This document shows, one piece after another, positions 40,162 through 49,899 of a stretch of 64,000 nt of DNA. Position 1 is the stretch's first letter; every line of letters starts with the position of its first letter. Under the pieces are notes generated by a model. That model saw nothing but the letters and a program-made list of their open reading frames with translations. It was not told where the DNA came from and searched no databases. This DNA is from Aeromonas rivipollensis (lineage in GTDB: Bacteria; Pseudomonadota; Gammaproteobacteria; Enterobacterales; Aeromonadaceae). The stretch is from assembly GCF_037811135.1 (NCBI RefSeq), contig NZ_CP149130.1:4145001-4209000 (forward strand). The letters run 5' to 3'. A program made the position numbers and the translations under genes.

Positions 40162-41109
40162 ATGACAAACGATGCTTTGACCGCCAAGCAGGCGTCCTTA
40201 GGGGATGCCATCCTGGCCCCCGCCCAGCTCCCCTCCCCCCTGCACCCCGTCCACCACCCTCTGCTGGATGCCCAGGGCGTGCGGCTCTGGTGCAAGCGGG
40301 ATGATCTGATCCACCCGACCCTCTCCGGCAACAAGTGGCGCAAGCTCAAGTACCACCTGCAACAGGCGCAGGCGCAGGGCAAGACCCACCTGCTGTCGTT
40401 TGGGGGGGCCTACTCCAATCACATCCACGCCCTGGCGGCGGCCGGACTCAGATCCGGGCTGCGCACCACGGGCATCATACGCGGTGAAGCCGTCACCGTC
40501 AGCAACGCAACCCTGAGTGCGGCCAAAGGCTGGGGAATGGATCTCGTTTTTGTGGACCGCCAGAGCTATCGGCGGCGCCAGGATCCGGACTGGCTGGCCC
40601 AGTTCGAGGCACCGGACACCCTGATAGTGCCGGAAGGGGGCAGCAGCCCGCTCGCCATCCCCGGGGTGGCCGAGCTGGTGGCCGAAGTGCCCTTCTCGCC
40701 GGATCTCTGGGTGCTGCCCTGCGCCAGCGGCGGCACCCTGGCGGGGCTCATCGCGGGCAAGCGGGAAAGAGAGCAGATCCTCGCCATCGCCGTGCTCAAG
40801 GGGGGCGCCTTCCTCCACGATGAGGTGTGCCGGCTCAACCCGGCGGCGGCCACCACCGACGGCTGGCGGATAGCCCAGGAGCACCACGACGGCGGTTACG
40901 CCAGGTTCAGCCCGGCCCTGTGGCAGTGGGTGCAGGCCTTCAGCGCCCACACAGGCCTGCCGCTGGAGCCCATCTACAGTGGCAAGGCGATGTGGGGACT
41001 GTTTCGGGAGCTGGCCGCGGGCCGGATCCCCCGCGGCAGCCAGGTGATCTTCATCCACACCGGCGGCCTGCAGGGGCTGGCGGGCCTCAGGGAGCAGGGC
41101 AGGCTGTAG
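40162..41109 (+). CDS. PLP enzyme, ACC deaminase / D-cysteine desulfhydrase family
   Basis: A fold-type II pyridoxal-phosphate enzyme of 315 aa. The Schiff-base lysine is Lys58 in LSGNKWRKLKYHL, and GGAYSNHIHALAAAG and PEGGSSPLAIPGVAELV are the phosphate- and substrate-binding segments. The family includes D-cysteine desulfhydrase and 1-aminocyclopropane-1-carboxylate deaminase; the true substrate cannot be decided, though D-cysteine is the more usual one in enteric relatives. It lies on the opposite strand between mshI and mshH, which are neighbours in Vibrio, so it looks inserted. Confidence 0.88.
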   Translation: MTNDALTAKQASLGDAILAPAQLPSPLHPVHHPLLDAQGVRLWCKRDDLIHPTLSGNKWRKLKYHLQQAQAQGKTHLLSFGGAYSNHIHALAAAGLRSGLRTTGIIRGEAVTVSNATLSAAKGWGMDLVFVDRQSYRRRQDPDWLAQFEAPDTLIVPEGGSSPLAIPGVAELVAEVPFSPDLWVLPCASGGTLAGLIAGKREREQILAIAVLKGGAFLHDEVCRLNPAAATTDGWRIAQEHHDGGYARFSPALWQWVQAFSAHTGLPLEPIYSGKAMWGLFRELAAGRIPRGSQVIFIHTGGLQGLAGLREQGRL

Positions 41110-41169
41110 GCCAGGGCGATTCAGGAGCCCGGAGAGGGGTCGGGTCGGCCACTGAACCAATCGGGCCCG
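41110..41169 (-). pseudogene. Possible degenerate echo of the mshH 3' end
   Basis: Directly after the mshH stop the minus strand has an open stretch GPDWFSGRPDPSPGS-stop, which aligns with the true mshH end GPWFAEPERLLMPA-stop. Shared base blocks are GGGCCC, TGGTTC and GCCGA. Similarity is weaker than for the other echoes. Confidence 0.45.
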
Positions 41170-43089
41170 TCAGGCGGGCATCAGCAGCCGCTCTGGTTCG
41201 GCGAACCAGGGCCCCTGGCCAGCGTGCACGCCGAGGTGGCGCAACATCTTCCACTCGTCGCCACTCTCCACCCCCACCGCAATCACCCGGGCCTGGGTAT
41301 TGGCACAGCCCCCCACCAGGCTGCGCACCGCCATCTGGTTGACCTGACGAAGGTGGATCTCCCGCACCAGGCTGGGATGCAGCTTGAGGAAGTGGATCTC
41401 GAACTCCTTGATGTACTGGGTGCTCACCACATCCTGGCCGGCGTGATCTATGGCCAGTCGGCACCCCAGCATGCGCAGCGCCCGCAGTGGCCGCTTGAGC
41501 GCCTCGTAGTGACGGGTCACCTGGGACTCGGACAGTTGCAGTATCAGCCCCTCATTGATGCTGCGCGGCAGCTGGAACAGCTCGAAGAAGAGCTCTCGCT
41601 GGAACTCTCGGTTGAGCAGGTTCTGGGCGCTGAGGGAGAGGCTGACGGGGCAGCTCGACTCCGGTCGCTGGCGCAGCAGGCGCAGGGTCTGGGTGACCAC
41701 CAGCCGGTCCAGCGGCAGCAGCAGGCCGGCCTTCTCCGCCATGGGCATGAAGACCCCCGCCTGCAACTCCCGCCCCTGCTCGTCATGGAGGCGGATCAGC
41801 AGCTCCTGTTGCAGCACCACCTGATCCCGCTCCTGCTGCACAGATTGCAGATAGAAGGAGATCCCCTGCTCCTCGATGCGACGGTTGATCAGGGTGCGCC
41901 AACGCACAGTCCCCTTGTTGCTCGCCTCCTCGTCCAGGGACTTCTCGTAGAGGAACCAGCCGCTGTGGCCCTGCAGCCGCGCGCTCTTGAGCGCCAGTTC
42001 GGCCTCTTCCTGCACCTTGAGCAGGGAGTCCTCTGCCTGATAACAGACGGCGCCGAGGTAGACGGCCGTCTCCAGATTGACCGACTCGGGCCAGTGCAGC
42101 CGCTGCAGGCTCTTGAGCAGCTGGCTGGCGCCGTCCACCATCTCGCTCTCGGACATGTTGGGCAGCAGCACGGCAAAGACCTGGCCGGCGTAGCGGGCCT
42201 GCAGGGCGCCGCTGTGCTTGCGCACGAAGGTACCGATGGAGGCGCTCGCCTCCATCAGCAGATCCTGGCTCGGGCGTCCGCTCAGCTCGGGATCCAGCTC
42301 CTCCAGCCCCGCCAGCTCGATCAGCAGCACGCCGCCGCTGATCACGCTCGCCTCCATGATGGCGTTTTCCAGACGGTTGTCGAAGAAGAGGCGGTTGCCT
42401 ATGCCGGTCGTCTTGTCGACGAAGGCGTTGCTGCGGATGAAGTTGTCAAACCGGCTGCGCTCCTTGCGGGCATCGGCCAGCTCGGCCAGCAGATGGGTGA
42501 GGGCCTGGCTGGCGGAGAGGGGCCACTCGTCGGCGGGATCATGGGCCAGCTTGGTGAGCTTGCCATCCAGGATCAGCTGGGCCCGCTCCGCCAGCAGCTC
42601 GGCACCGCGCAGCTGCTGACGCAGCCAGCGGATCGAGTACCAGAGGCCGAACACCACTATGAAGACCCCGAGGGAGATGCCGAACATGGCCTGCATGGAG
42701 TACTCGAACTCCTTGAAGGGCCTGTCCAGCTTGAACTCGGCCTGCATGCCGACCTGATTGGGAATGGCCTTGCTGTAGGGGATCAGCAGACTCTCGTCCG
42801 TCTGCTGCTGCACATCGCGAAACCAGTAGACCCGCTGGCTGTCCTGGCGGATCTCCAGCTCGACCACGTGGGAGGCCCGCAGCAGGGAGGGCAGCCAGCG
42901 GGCAAGGGCCTGCTGATCGTCGGTCACCCCCAGCTGCTTGTCGATGATCTCCACCAGGGAGTCGACCCGGTTTTGCTGCAGCTCCATCCCCATCTGGCGG
43001 AAACTGAATACCCCGCCGAGCATCACCACGGCCATGGCCGCGATCACGCACAGCGTAATAAAGGAGACGAGTTGAGTGGTCAGTTTCAT
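41170..43089 (-). CDS. mshH: MshH / CsrD-like regulator with degenerate GGDEF-EAL
   Basis: A 639-aa membrane protein: N-terminal transmembrane segment (LVSFITLCVIAAMAVVMLGG), periplasmic part, second segment (about 135-153, ISLGVFIVVFGLWYSI), then GGDEF-like and EAL-like domains. Neither signature is intact: the GGDEF position reads around RYAGQVFAVLLPN, and the EAL position reads QELLIRL. That is the CsrD pattern, which targets CsrB/C-type RNAs for RNase E decay rather than acting on c-di-GMP. mshH starts the Vibrio MSHA locus and is the csrD orthologue. AAAGG lies 5 bases before the ATG. Confidence 0.9.
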   Translation of the reverse strand: MKLTTQLVSFITLCVIAAMAVVMLGGVFSFRQMGMELQQNRVDSLVEIIDKQLGVTDDQQALARWLPSLLRASHVVELEIRQDSQRVYWFRDVQQQTDESLLIPYSKAIPNQVGMQAEFKLDRPFKEFEYSMQAMFGISLGVFIVVFGLWYSIRWLRQQLRGAELLAERAQLILDGKLTKLAHDPADEWPLSASQALTHLLAELADARKERSRFDNFIRSNAFVDKTTGIGNRLFFDNRLENAIMEASVISGGVLLIELAGLEELDPELSGRPSQDLLMEASASIGTFVRKHSGALQARYAGQVFAVLLPNMSESEMVDGASQLLKSLQRLHWPESVNLETAVYLGAVCYQAEDSLLKVQEEAELALKSARLQGHSGWFLYEKSLDEEASNKGTVRWRTLINRRIEEQGISFYLQSVQQERDQVVLQQELLIRLHDEQGRELQAGVFMPMAEKAGLLLPLDRLVVTQTLRLLRQRPESSCPVSLSLSAQNLLNREFQRELFFELFQLPRSINEGLILQLSESQVTRHYEALKRPLRALRMLGCRLAIDHAGQDVVSTQYIKEFEIHFLKLHPSLVREIHLRQVNQMAVRSLVGGCANTQARVIAVGVESGDEWKMLRHLGVHAGQGPWFAEPERLLMPA

Positions 43090-43547
43090 GTGCCTTTCCG
43101 TAGCCGACAGCATCCATAAGGCCTCATGGTATCAGCCTTGGCCAAACCCCGCCTATGGTTGAAGATCCCGCTTCTGCAAATAAGCGTCAGTGCCGCTCAT
43201 GCCTGGGAGTGGGTCGCTTGTGAGGGGAAGAGACTCGGGAGAGGGGAAAATCGGACAACTGCTGGGCAGCGGACAGAAAAATGGTCCCACTGCGGGGACC
43301 AAAAGAAACACTCATATCAAAACTAACACTCTGTGCTACTGACAAAAATAGATACAGGAGTATTGAACACACGGTGAGTCAAACCGCACCGCTACTCTAG
43401 CCATTTCAGATAAGCTGGACAATTGTCATTTATGACAGGTCAGCGATTGAATCTTCACCACTCGTTTTGTCATATTGTTGTTTATCAATGAATTATGATT
43501 GTTGTTCCAAGTGTGACCGATACGACTCAAATCGATGCAGCTAATGC
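43090..43547. other. Gene-free region between mshH and the EAL gene
   Basis: About 460 bases without a convincing gene. It holds a minus-strand terminator-like hairpin (43277-43300), an inverted repeat GACAATTGTC at 43418-43427, and on the minus strand a TTGTCC-17-TAGAGT pair (about 43401-43429) that could start a long mshH leader. Base composition is clearly lower in G+C than the flanking genes. Confidence 0.5.
43277..43300 (-). terminator. Terminator-like hairpin in the mshH leader
   Basis: On the minus strand GGTCCC-CGCAGT-GGGACC is followed by ATTTTTC, about 190 bases before the mshH start. It could end a small RNA or act as an attenuator for mshH. Confidence 0.55.
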
Positions 43548-43553
43548 TATGAT
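43548..43553 (+). promoter_or_regulatory. Extended -10 promoter of the EAL gene
   Basis: TGC-TATGAT, an extended -10 element with no good -35. The start of transcription would fall near 43560, only about 15 bases before the likely ATG at 43575. Confidence 0.45.
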
Positions 43554-43574
43554 GTTGCCATCCATTTGTATCCC

Positions 43575-45128
43575 ATGCCCCCACCAGGCAGGTACCCCTT
43601 GCGACGAGCCTCTCCCTTCTGGATCAGTCTGCTGCTGCTCTGCCTTCCCGTGCTGGCGAGCCTGCCCCTCAGCCAGCTGCTGGGCAATCCCCTGGCCCAC
43701 CAGCTGCTGCAACAGAAGAAGGCGCAGATAGAGGCCGCGCTGGCGGAGCGCCACGAGGCGCTGGATCAGAGCATTCGCTCCCAGCTATCCAGGTTCGCCT
43801 TCGATTGCGGCCCCGCAGACATGACCCTGCTGCGGGCTCCCCGTTTCTACAGTCGCCACATCCGGCTGCAGGGGCTCAAGCTCGCCTCCGGCGGCGGTTG
43901 TTCCAGTCTGGGGGAGGATTTCCCCCTTGCCTCAGTCGAGCTGCCCCCCTATCCCGAACAGGAGCAGTTTGGCCTCGCGGCCACCCAGCCCCGCTTCAAT
44001 ACCGAACAGGAGGTCGTCGCCTATTACAGGAAGGGTGACAACATTGCCTACTGGGTGCTGAACAACAGCTGGAGCCACGATCAGCTGCAATCCCCCTGCC
44101 CTAGCTGCTTCTATCTCGAGTTTAGCCAGCAGAGCCCGGGCAAGGTCACCACCTTCTTCCCCCGTGGCGACCAGTCCATCAAGCAGGAGCCTGGCAACCA
44201 GAGCCTGAGCTTCTCCTCTCCGGATCCCCAGATCAGGCAGACCCTGTGGGCGGGCAAGGCGCTGGAGGAGTATGCGAAGCGGCAGGCCCGCCACTATGGC
44301 CTCTTGTATGGCGGTGCACTGGGACTCCTGCTGGTCGCCGCCTACTGGGTGCTGCGCAACTACCGCCGCTCCCTCAAGGGGCTGCTGCAGGCAGCCCTGG
44401 CGCGGCGCGAGTTCGTCCCCTTCTATCAACCCATAGTGGACAGTCGCAGCAAAAAGGTGGTCGGTTTCGAGGCGCTGCTGCGCTGGCAGCGGGGTCGGGA
44501 GTTGGTTCCCCCGGGCACCTTCATCGACTATGCGGAGGAGCAGGGGCTGATCCTGCCCATGACGGAGCAACTGCTGGAGAGGGTCATCGCGGATCTGCCC
44601 TGGCTGGAGCCGACCCAGTGGGTCAGCGTCAACATAGTGGCCGCCCACCTGGAACAACCCCATCTGCGGCACCTGTTGCAGCGCCACGACTGGCCCTCCC
44701 CGGCCAGACTCACCTTCGAGCTGACCGAGCGCAAGCCGATCACCGATATCAAGGCGGCCATGGGGGAGATAGCGCAACACCAGGCGAAGGGGTATCACTT
44801 CAAGCTGGATGACTTCGGCACAGGTTATGGCGGTTTCGCCTACCTGCAGCGCCTCGGCATCCGCCAGATCAAGATCGACAAGATGTTCGTCGACACCATA
44901 GGCACAGACGATCTCAAGCGCACCCTGCTGGACTCCATCATCGCCTTCGGCCGTGAATCCGACATGGAGATGATAGCCGAGGGGGTCGAGACCCAGGAGC
45001 AGGTCGACTACCTGCACCGCCATGGGGTCCACCTGATCCAGGGCTATGTCTATGCTAAACCCATGGCCCTCCACAAGCTGAAGATCTGGCTGCTGGCATG
45101 GCGGCAGAGCCAGCCCGGCGGGCAGTGA
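43575..45128 (+). CDS. CSS-motif EAL cyclic-di-GMP phosphodiesterase
   Basis: A 517-aa membrane phosphodiesterase. First transmembrane segment FWISLLLLCLPVLASLPLSQL, a periplasmic CSS domain with the diagnostic GGCSSLGED, a second segment (HYGLLYGGALGLLLVAAYWVL), then an EAL domain with intact key residues: FEALLRW, ELTERK, LDDFGTGYGGF, KIDKMFVD, EGVETQEQ. In E. coli such enzymes (Pde class, CSS-EAL) are governed by periplasmic DSB redox state. No GGDEF domain is present. The start is ATG 43575 or TTG 43566; neither has a ribosome site, suggesting an almost leaderless message. Confidence 0.9.
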   Translation: MPPPGRYPLRRASPFWISLLLLCLPVLASLPLSQLLGNPLAHQLLQQKKAQIEAALAERHEALDQSIRSQLSRFAFDCGPADMTLLRAPRFYSRHIRLQGLKLASGGGCSSLGEDFPLASVELPPYPEQEQFGLAATQPRFNTEQEVVAYYRKGDNIAYWVLNNSWSHDQLQSPCPSCFYLEFSQQSPGKVTTFFPRGDQSIKQEPGNQSLSFSSPDPQIRQTLWAGKALEEYAKRQARHYGLLYGGALGLLLVAAYWVLRNYRRSLKGLLQAALARREFVPFYQPIVDSRSKKVVGFEALLRWQRGRELVPPGTFIDYAEEQGLILPMTEQLLERVIADLPWLEPTQWVSVNIVAAHLEQPHLRHLLQRHDWPSPARLTFELTERKPITDIKAAMGEIAQHQAKGYHFKLDDFGTGYGGFAYLQRLGIRQIKIDKMFVDTIGTDDLKRTLLDSIIAFGRESDMEMIAEGVETQEQVDYLHRHGVHLIQGYVYAKPMALHKLKIWLLAWRQSQPGGQ

Positions 45129-45221
45129 GAGGGAAACATCAGGGTCCCCGCCCGGGGATCCTCATCTCTTGCAACAAAATGATTCTCCTCTGACGGGACA
45201 ACTCCCTTTATCATGGACTGG

Positions 45222-45241
45222 CGCGCCACCCCTGTGGCGCG
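45222..45241 (+). promoter_or_regulatory. Hairpin in the chaA leader
   Basis: A perfect 8-bp stem CGCGCCAC / GTGGCGCG with loop CCCT about 57 bases before the chaA ATG. There is no T tract. Its role is unknown; it could stabilise the leader or shape initiation. Confidence 0.4.
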
Positions 45242-45297
45242 ACCTGTTGTCTCCCTACCCGTCGGCCACGGCCGCCCCGAGATGAGAACCACTGCCT

Positions 45298-46395
45298 ATG
45301 AAGTCATTTATCCGGCAAGAGATTGCCCTGCCCGTTGGCCTGCTGACCCTGCTCTTCTTCAAGACCCTGGGCAGCGACCTGCTGACAGAAGCAACCCCCC
45401 TTGCGGTTTACCTGCCGGTGTCACTGGCCCTGCTCGCCATCGTCACCTGGGCCATCTTCTCCGTCGTGCGTCACTCCGACGCCCTGGCCATCAAGCTGGG
45501 TGAACCTTTCGGCACCCTGATCCTGACCCTGTCGGTCATCTCCCTCGAAGTGGTGATGATCTCCTCCGTGATGCTGACCGGCGACCCCAACCCCACCATG
45601 GCCCGCGACACCATGTTCGCCGTGGTGATGCTGGTGACCAACGGTCTGGTGGGCTTCACCCTGCTGTTTGGCGGCTGGCGCTATCACACCCAGAACTTCA
45701 ATCTGGACGGGGTCAAATCTTACCTGGTCGCCATCATTCCCCTGGCCCTGCTCTGCCTGGTGCTGCCGAACTTCACCCGGGGCGGTACCCTTGGCAGCAT
45801 GTCCAGCGCCATGTCCTGGATGCTGATCATCATCTCGGTGCTGCTCTACGGCGTCTTCCTGCTGATCCAGACCCGCAGCCACAGCCACTTCTTCGTCGAC
45901 AGCGACCACGAGGATCACGAGGAGCACCACGGCATACTGCGCAGCAACGTCTATCACACCCTGCTGCTGCTCGCCTACCTGGTGGTGGTGATACTGCTGG
46001 CCAAGACCCTGGCCATCCCCATCAACTACGGGGTCCATGTGCTGGAGGCACCGGCTGCGCTGGGCGGCTTCATCGTGGCCTGTATAGTGCTCGCACCTGA
46101 AGCCGTGGGCGCCATCAAGGCCGCCTTCAACAACCAGTTGCAGCGCGCCATGAACCTCTACTTCGGTTCGGTGCTGGCCACCATAGCCCTGACGGTCCCC
46201 TCTGTGCTGTTCATCGGCTCCCTGCTCGGGCAGGAGGTGCGCCTCGGCCTCTCCCCTGCCGACATGGTGCTGCTCATCACCACTCTCATGGTGTGCAAGG
46301 TGACCTTCAGCAGTGGCCGCACCAATGTGCTCCATGGCGCCACCCATCTGGTGTTGTTTGTCGTTTATCTGTTCCTGATGTTCGAGCACGAATAA
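45298..46395 (+). CDS. chaA: Ca2+(Na+,K+)/H+ antiporter ChaA
   Basis: Inner-membrane cation/proton exchanger of the CaCA superfamily, 365 aa (E. coli 366). About 11 transmembrane segments in two inverted halves with the alpha-repeat motifs GEPFGTLILTLSVISLEVVMI and APEAVGAIKAAFNNQLQRAMNLYFGSVLATI. A central acidic/His-rich loop (DSDHEDHEEHHG) probably binds cations. It exports Ca2+, Na+ or K+ at alkaline pH. It ends FLMFEHE, and degenerate copies of this end follow in tandem. Confidence 0.95.
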   Translation: MKSFIRQEIALPVGLLTLLFFKTLGSDLLTEATPLAVYLPVSLALLAIVTWAIFSVVRHSDALAIKLGEPFGTLILTLSVISLEVVMISSVMLTGDPNPTMARDTMFAVVMLVTNGLVGFTLLFGGWRYHTQNFNLDGVKSYLVAIIPLALLCLVLPNFTRGGTLGSMSSAMSWMLIIISVLLYGVFLLIQTRSHSHFFVDSDHEDHEEHHGILRSNVYHTLLLLAYLVVVILLAKTLAIPINYGVHVLEAPAALGGFIVACIVLAPEAVGAIKAAFNNQLQRAMNLYFGSVLATIALTVPSVLFIGSLLGQEVRLGLSPADMVLLITTLMVCKVTFSSGRTNVLHGATHLVLFVVYLFLMFEHE

Positions 46396-46530
46396 CCGGC
46401 GCCAGCGCTCAGCGGGTACTGTTCGTGGTCTAGCTGTTACTGATGTTCGAACACGAATAGCCGGCGCCAGCGCTCAGCGGGTACTGTTCGTGGTCTAGCC
46501 GTTCCTGATGTTCGAACACGAATAACCGCA
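46351..46530 (+). repeat. 65-bp tandem array: chaA 3' end and two echoes
   Basis: Three units begin at 46351 (inside chaA), 46416 and 46481. The two copies translate VLFVV-stop and then LLLMFEHE-stop or PFLMFEHE-stop, against VLFVVYLFLMFEHE-stop in chaA. Both copies share the same TAT-to-TAG change and the same synonymous changes, so one diverged copy was later duplicated. Confidence 0.9.
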
Positions 46531-46551
46531 TCCAGCCAGCGCCAGAAACGC

Positions 46552-46577
46552 AAAGACCGCCCATCGGGCGGTCTTTT
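46552..46577. terminator. Bidirectional terminator, chaA / hutH
   Basis: A perfect 11-bp stem AAAGACCGCCC / GGGCGGTCTTT with a 3-base loop, flanked by A and T runs, lying between the convergent genes. Confidence 0.85.
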
Positions 46578-46596
46578 GTTATGAGCGGATAGCCGC

Positions 46597-48129
46597 TTAG
46601 AGGCTCGGCAGCACCCCGGCCGGGATCAGATCGTTGTAGCTGGCTCGCCCCAGCAGGGCGGCGGCGGCCTCGATGTCCGGCGAGAAGTACCTGTCCTTGT
46701 CGTAGAAGCTGACCTCTTCACGCAGTCGTCCCTTGGCCAGCTCGATGAGCTCTGTGCTGCGCAGGGGGGCGCGGAAGTCGAGTCCTTGAGCCGCGGCGAG
46801 CAGTTCCACCGCCAGTATGCCGCGGGTGTTCTCCGCCATGTCCGCCAGACGGCGACCGGCGAAGGTGGCCATGGAGACGTGATCCTCCTGGTTGGCAGAC
46901 GTCGGCAGGCTGTCCACCGAGGCCGGGTGGGCCAGGGTCTTGTTCTCGGAGGCCAGTGCCGCCGAGGTAACCTGGGCGATCATGAAGCCGGAATTCACCC
47001 CACCGTTGTTGACCAGGAAGGCGGGCAGGCCCGACATCCGGGAATCGATCAGCAGCGCCATGCGTCGCTCGGACAGCGACCCGATCTCGGCGATGGCAAG
47101 GGCCAGGTTGTCGGCGGCGAAGGCCACCGGCTCGGCGTGGAAGTTGCCGCCGGAGAGGATCTCTTCATCCTCGGCAAACACCAGGGGGTTGTCTGAGACC
47201 GCGTTGGCCTCGCACACCAGCACCTCGGCGGCGTGACGGATCTGGGCCAGACAGGCCCCCATTACCTGCGGCTGGCAGCGCAGTGAGTAGGGATCCTGCA
47301 CCTTCTCGCAGTTGTGATGGGACATGCCGATCTCGCTGCCATCCACCAGCAGGTGGCGGTAGCAGGCGGCGGCCTCGATCTGGCCACGCTGACCGCGCAC
47401 TTCATGGATGCGGGCATCGAACGGACGGCGACTGCCCAGGGCAGCCTCCACGCTCATGGCACCTATGGTGATGGCGCCGGCGAACAGATCCTCGGCGTGG
47501 AACAGCCCCTCCAGCGCGAACGCCGTGCTGGCCTGGGTGCCGTTGAGCAGTGCCAGCCCCTCCTTGGGTGCCAGGGCGATGGGCTCCAAGCCCGCAATCT
47601 TGAGCGCAGTGGCGGCGTCGATCAGCTCGCCCTTGTGGCGGGCCTTGCCTTCGCCTATCAGCAGGCAGCTCATGTGGGCCAGGGGGGCCAGGTCGCCAGA
47701 GGCGCCGACGGAGCCCTTCTTCGGCACCACGGGGTACACCTCGGCGTTGATGAGGGTCATCAGGGCCTCGAGCACCTCCAGCCGAATGCCTGAAAATCCC
47801 CGGGCGAGCGAGTTGACCTTGAGCACCATCATCAGCCGCACGGTAGCGTCATCCATGTACTCGCCAATCCCGGCGGCGTGGGAGAGCACGATGGAGCGCT
47901 GCAGTTCATCCAGCTGCTCCACCGGGATACGGGTGTTGGCCAGCAGGCCAAAGCCGGTGTTGATGCCGTACACCACGCGGTTTTGCTCGATCACCTTGGT
48001 GACCACGGCTGCGGAGGCGTGGATCCCCGGCAGGGCGGACGAGTCCAGGCTGACATGGACAGGCTCGCGGCTGACGCGGCGCAGGGTGGCGAGGCAGAGC
48101 TTGCCCGGTTGCAGATTGAGTTCAAACAT
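46597..48129 (-). CDS. hutH: Histidine ammonia-lyase
   Basis: First step of histidine degradation: L-histidine to urocanate plus ammonia, cytoplasmic homotetramer. At 510 aa it has normal length. The Ala-Ser-Gly triad that cyclises into the MIO cofactor is seen in [16 protein letters not shown]. Other family marks are [11 protein letters not shown] near the N-terminus and [15 protein letters not shown]. It begins 1 base after the hutU stop and is the last gene of hutC-I-G-U-H. Confidence 0.98.
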   Translation of the reverse strand: MFELNLQPGKLCLATLRRVSREPVHVSLDSSALPGIHASAAVVTKVIEQNRVVYGINTGFGLLANTRIPVEQLDELQRSIVLSHAAGIGEYMDDATVRLMMVLKVNSLARGFSGIRLEVLEALMTLINAEVYPVVPKKGSVGASGDLAPLAHMSCLLIGEGKARHKGELIDAATALKIAGLEPIALAPKEGLALLNGTQASTAFALEGLFHAEDLFAGAITIGAMSVEAALGSRRPFDARIHEVRGQRGQIEAAACYRHLLVDGSEIGMSHHNCEKVQDPYSLRCQPQVMGACLAQIRHAAEVLVCEANAVSDNPLVFAEDEEILSGGNFHAEPVAFAADNLALAIAEIGSLSERRMALLIDSRMSGLPAFLVNNGGVNSGFMIAQVTSAALASENKTLAHPASVDSLPTSANQEDHVSMATFAGRRLADMAENTRGILAVELLAAAQGLDFRAPLRSTELIELAKGRLREEVSFYDKDRYFSPDIEAAAALLGRASYNDLIPAGVLPSL

Positions 48130-48130
48130 C

Positions 48131-49834
48131 TTATTTCACCCCTTTGCCAGCTGTGTTCAGCATCGGCAGATCCAGTTTCGCCTCTTGGGCACAGTTGATG
48201 GCAATCTCGTAGCCCGCGTCCGCGTGGCGCATCACACCGGTGGCTGGATCGTTGCGCAGCACGCGGCCGACCCGCTTGGCGGCGTCGTCGCTGCCGTCAC
48301 AGACGATCACCACCCCGGAGTGTTGGGAGAAGCCCATGCCGACCCCACCACCGTGGTGCAGGGAGACCCAGGTAGCGCCGCCTGCGGTGTTCAGCATGGC
48401 GTTGAGCAGGGGCCAGTCGGAGACGGCGTCCGAGCCATCCATCATGGATTCGGTCTCCCGGTTCGGGCTCGCCACCGAGCCGGAGTCCAGGTGGTCGCGG
48501 CCGATGACCACGGGCGCTTTCAGCTCGCCATTCTTCACCATCTCGTTGAAGGCCAGGCCCAGGCGTACCCGATCCTTGACTCCGACCCAGCAGATCCGAG
48601 CCGGCAGGCCCTGGAAGGCGATGCGCTCGCGGGCCATGTCGAGCCAGTTGTGCAGGTGGGGATCGTCCGGGATCAGCTCCTTCACCTTCTGGTCGGTCTT
48701 GTAGATGTCTTCCGGATCCCCGGACAGGGCTACCCAGCGGAAGGGGCCTATGCCCTCGCAGAACAGCGGGCGAATATAGGCCGGTACGAAGCCCGGGAAG
48801 TCGAAGGCATTTTTCACCCCTTCTTCCAGCGCCATCTGGCGGATGTTATTCCCATAATCGAGCGTGGCAGCACCACGGGCTTGCAGGGTCAGCATGGCTT
48901 CCACCTGGCGGGCCATGGAGTGACGAGCCGCCTGGTTCACCTCCTGGGGGGCGGATTTTTGCAGCTCACGCCACTGGGCGACGCTCCAACCCTGGGGCAG
49001 GTAGCCGTGGATGGGGTCGTGGGCCGAGGTCTGGTCGGTCACCACGTCCGGGGTGATGCCACGGGCCACCAGCTCGGCGAAGACGTCGGCGGCGTTGCCG
49101 AGCAGGCCGACGGAGACGGCACTGCCGCTGCGTTTGGCTTCCTCGACCATGGCCAGCGCCTCATCCAGGCTGTGGGCCTTCTTGTCGACGTAGCGGGTCT
49201 TGAGGCGGAAATCGATGCGGGTCTCGTCGCACTCCACGGCGATCATGGAGAAGCCGGCCATGGTGGCGGCCAGGGGCTGGGCGCCGCCCATGCCACCCAG
49301 ACCGCCGGTGAGGATCCAGCGTCCTTTCGGTTCGCCGTTGAAGTGCTGGTTAGCCACCGCAAAGAAGGTCTCGTAGGTGCCCTGCACTATCCCCTGGGTG
49401 CCTATGTAGATCCAGGAGCCGGCGGTCATCTGGCCGTACATCATCAGACCCTTCTTGTCGAGCTCGTTGAAGTGCTCCCAGTTGGCCCAGTGGGGCACTA
49501 GGTTGGAGTTGGCGATCAGCACCCGGGGCGCGTCCTTGTGGGTCTGGAACACCCCGACCGGCTTGCCGGATTGCACCAGCAGGGTCTGGTCGTCCTCGAG
49601 ACGGGTCAGCACCTCGACGATCTTGTCGTAGCAGGCCCAGTTGCGGGCGGCGCGGCCTATACCGCCATAGACCACCAGGGACTGGGGATGCTCGGCCACC
49701 TCCGGATCCAGGTTGTTCATCAGCATCCGCAGGGGCGCCTCGGTCAGCCAGCTCTTGGCGGTCAGCTCGGTGCCGCGGGGGGCACGGATGACCCGGCTCG
49801 GGTCGTGACGGGGATCCTGGTGTTGCACAGACAT
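48131..49834 (-). CDS. hutU: Urocanate hydratase
   Basis: Second step of histidine degradation: urocanate to imidazolonepropionate, using tightly bound NAD+. At 567 aa it matches the family. Visible motifs are [13 protein letters not shown], the NAD-binding [15 protein letters not shown] and the catalytic-cysteine region [17 protein letters not shown] 49834 ([14 protein letters not shown]) is fixed by AAGGAG 6 bases upstream; the frame is open far beyond, but that sequence is the antisense of hutG. Confidence 0.98.
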   Translation of the reverse strand: MSVQHQDPRHDPSRVIRAPRGTELTAKSWLTEAPLRMLMNNLDPEVAEHPQSLVVYGGIGRAARNWACYDKIVEVLTRLEDDQTLLVQSGKPVGVFQTHKDAPRVLIANSNLVPHWANWEHFNELDKKGLMMYGQMTAGSWIYIGTQGIVQGTYETFFAVANQHFNGEPKGRWILTGGLGGMGGAQPLAATMAGFSMIAVECDETRIDFRLKTRYVDKKAHSLDEALAMVEEAKRSGSAVSVGLLGNAADVFAELVARGITPDVVTDQTSAHDPIHGYLPQGWSVAQWRELQKSAPQEVNQAARHSMARQVEAMLTLQARGAATLDYGNNIRQMALEEGVKNAFDFPGFVPAYIRPLFCEGIGPFRWVALSGDPEDIYKTDQKVKELIPDDPHLHNWLDMARERIAFQGLPARICWVGVKDRVRLGLAFNEMVKNGELKAPVVIGRDHLDSGSVASPNRETESMMDGSDAVSDWPLLNAMLNTAGGATWVSLHHGGGVGMGFSQHSGVVIVCDGSDDAAKRVGRVLRNDPATGVMRHADAGYEIAINCAQEAKLDLPMLNTAGKGVK

Positions 49835-49899
49835 AGACACTCCTTGTTTATCAATGCAGCCGCCATGCGGGGGCACAGTACCCCTGGCGAGTCGGCCGG

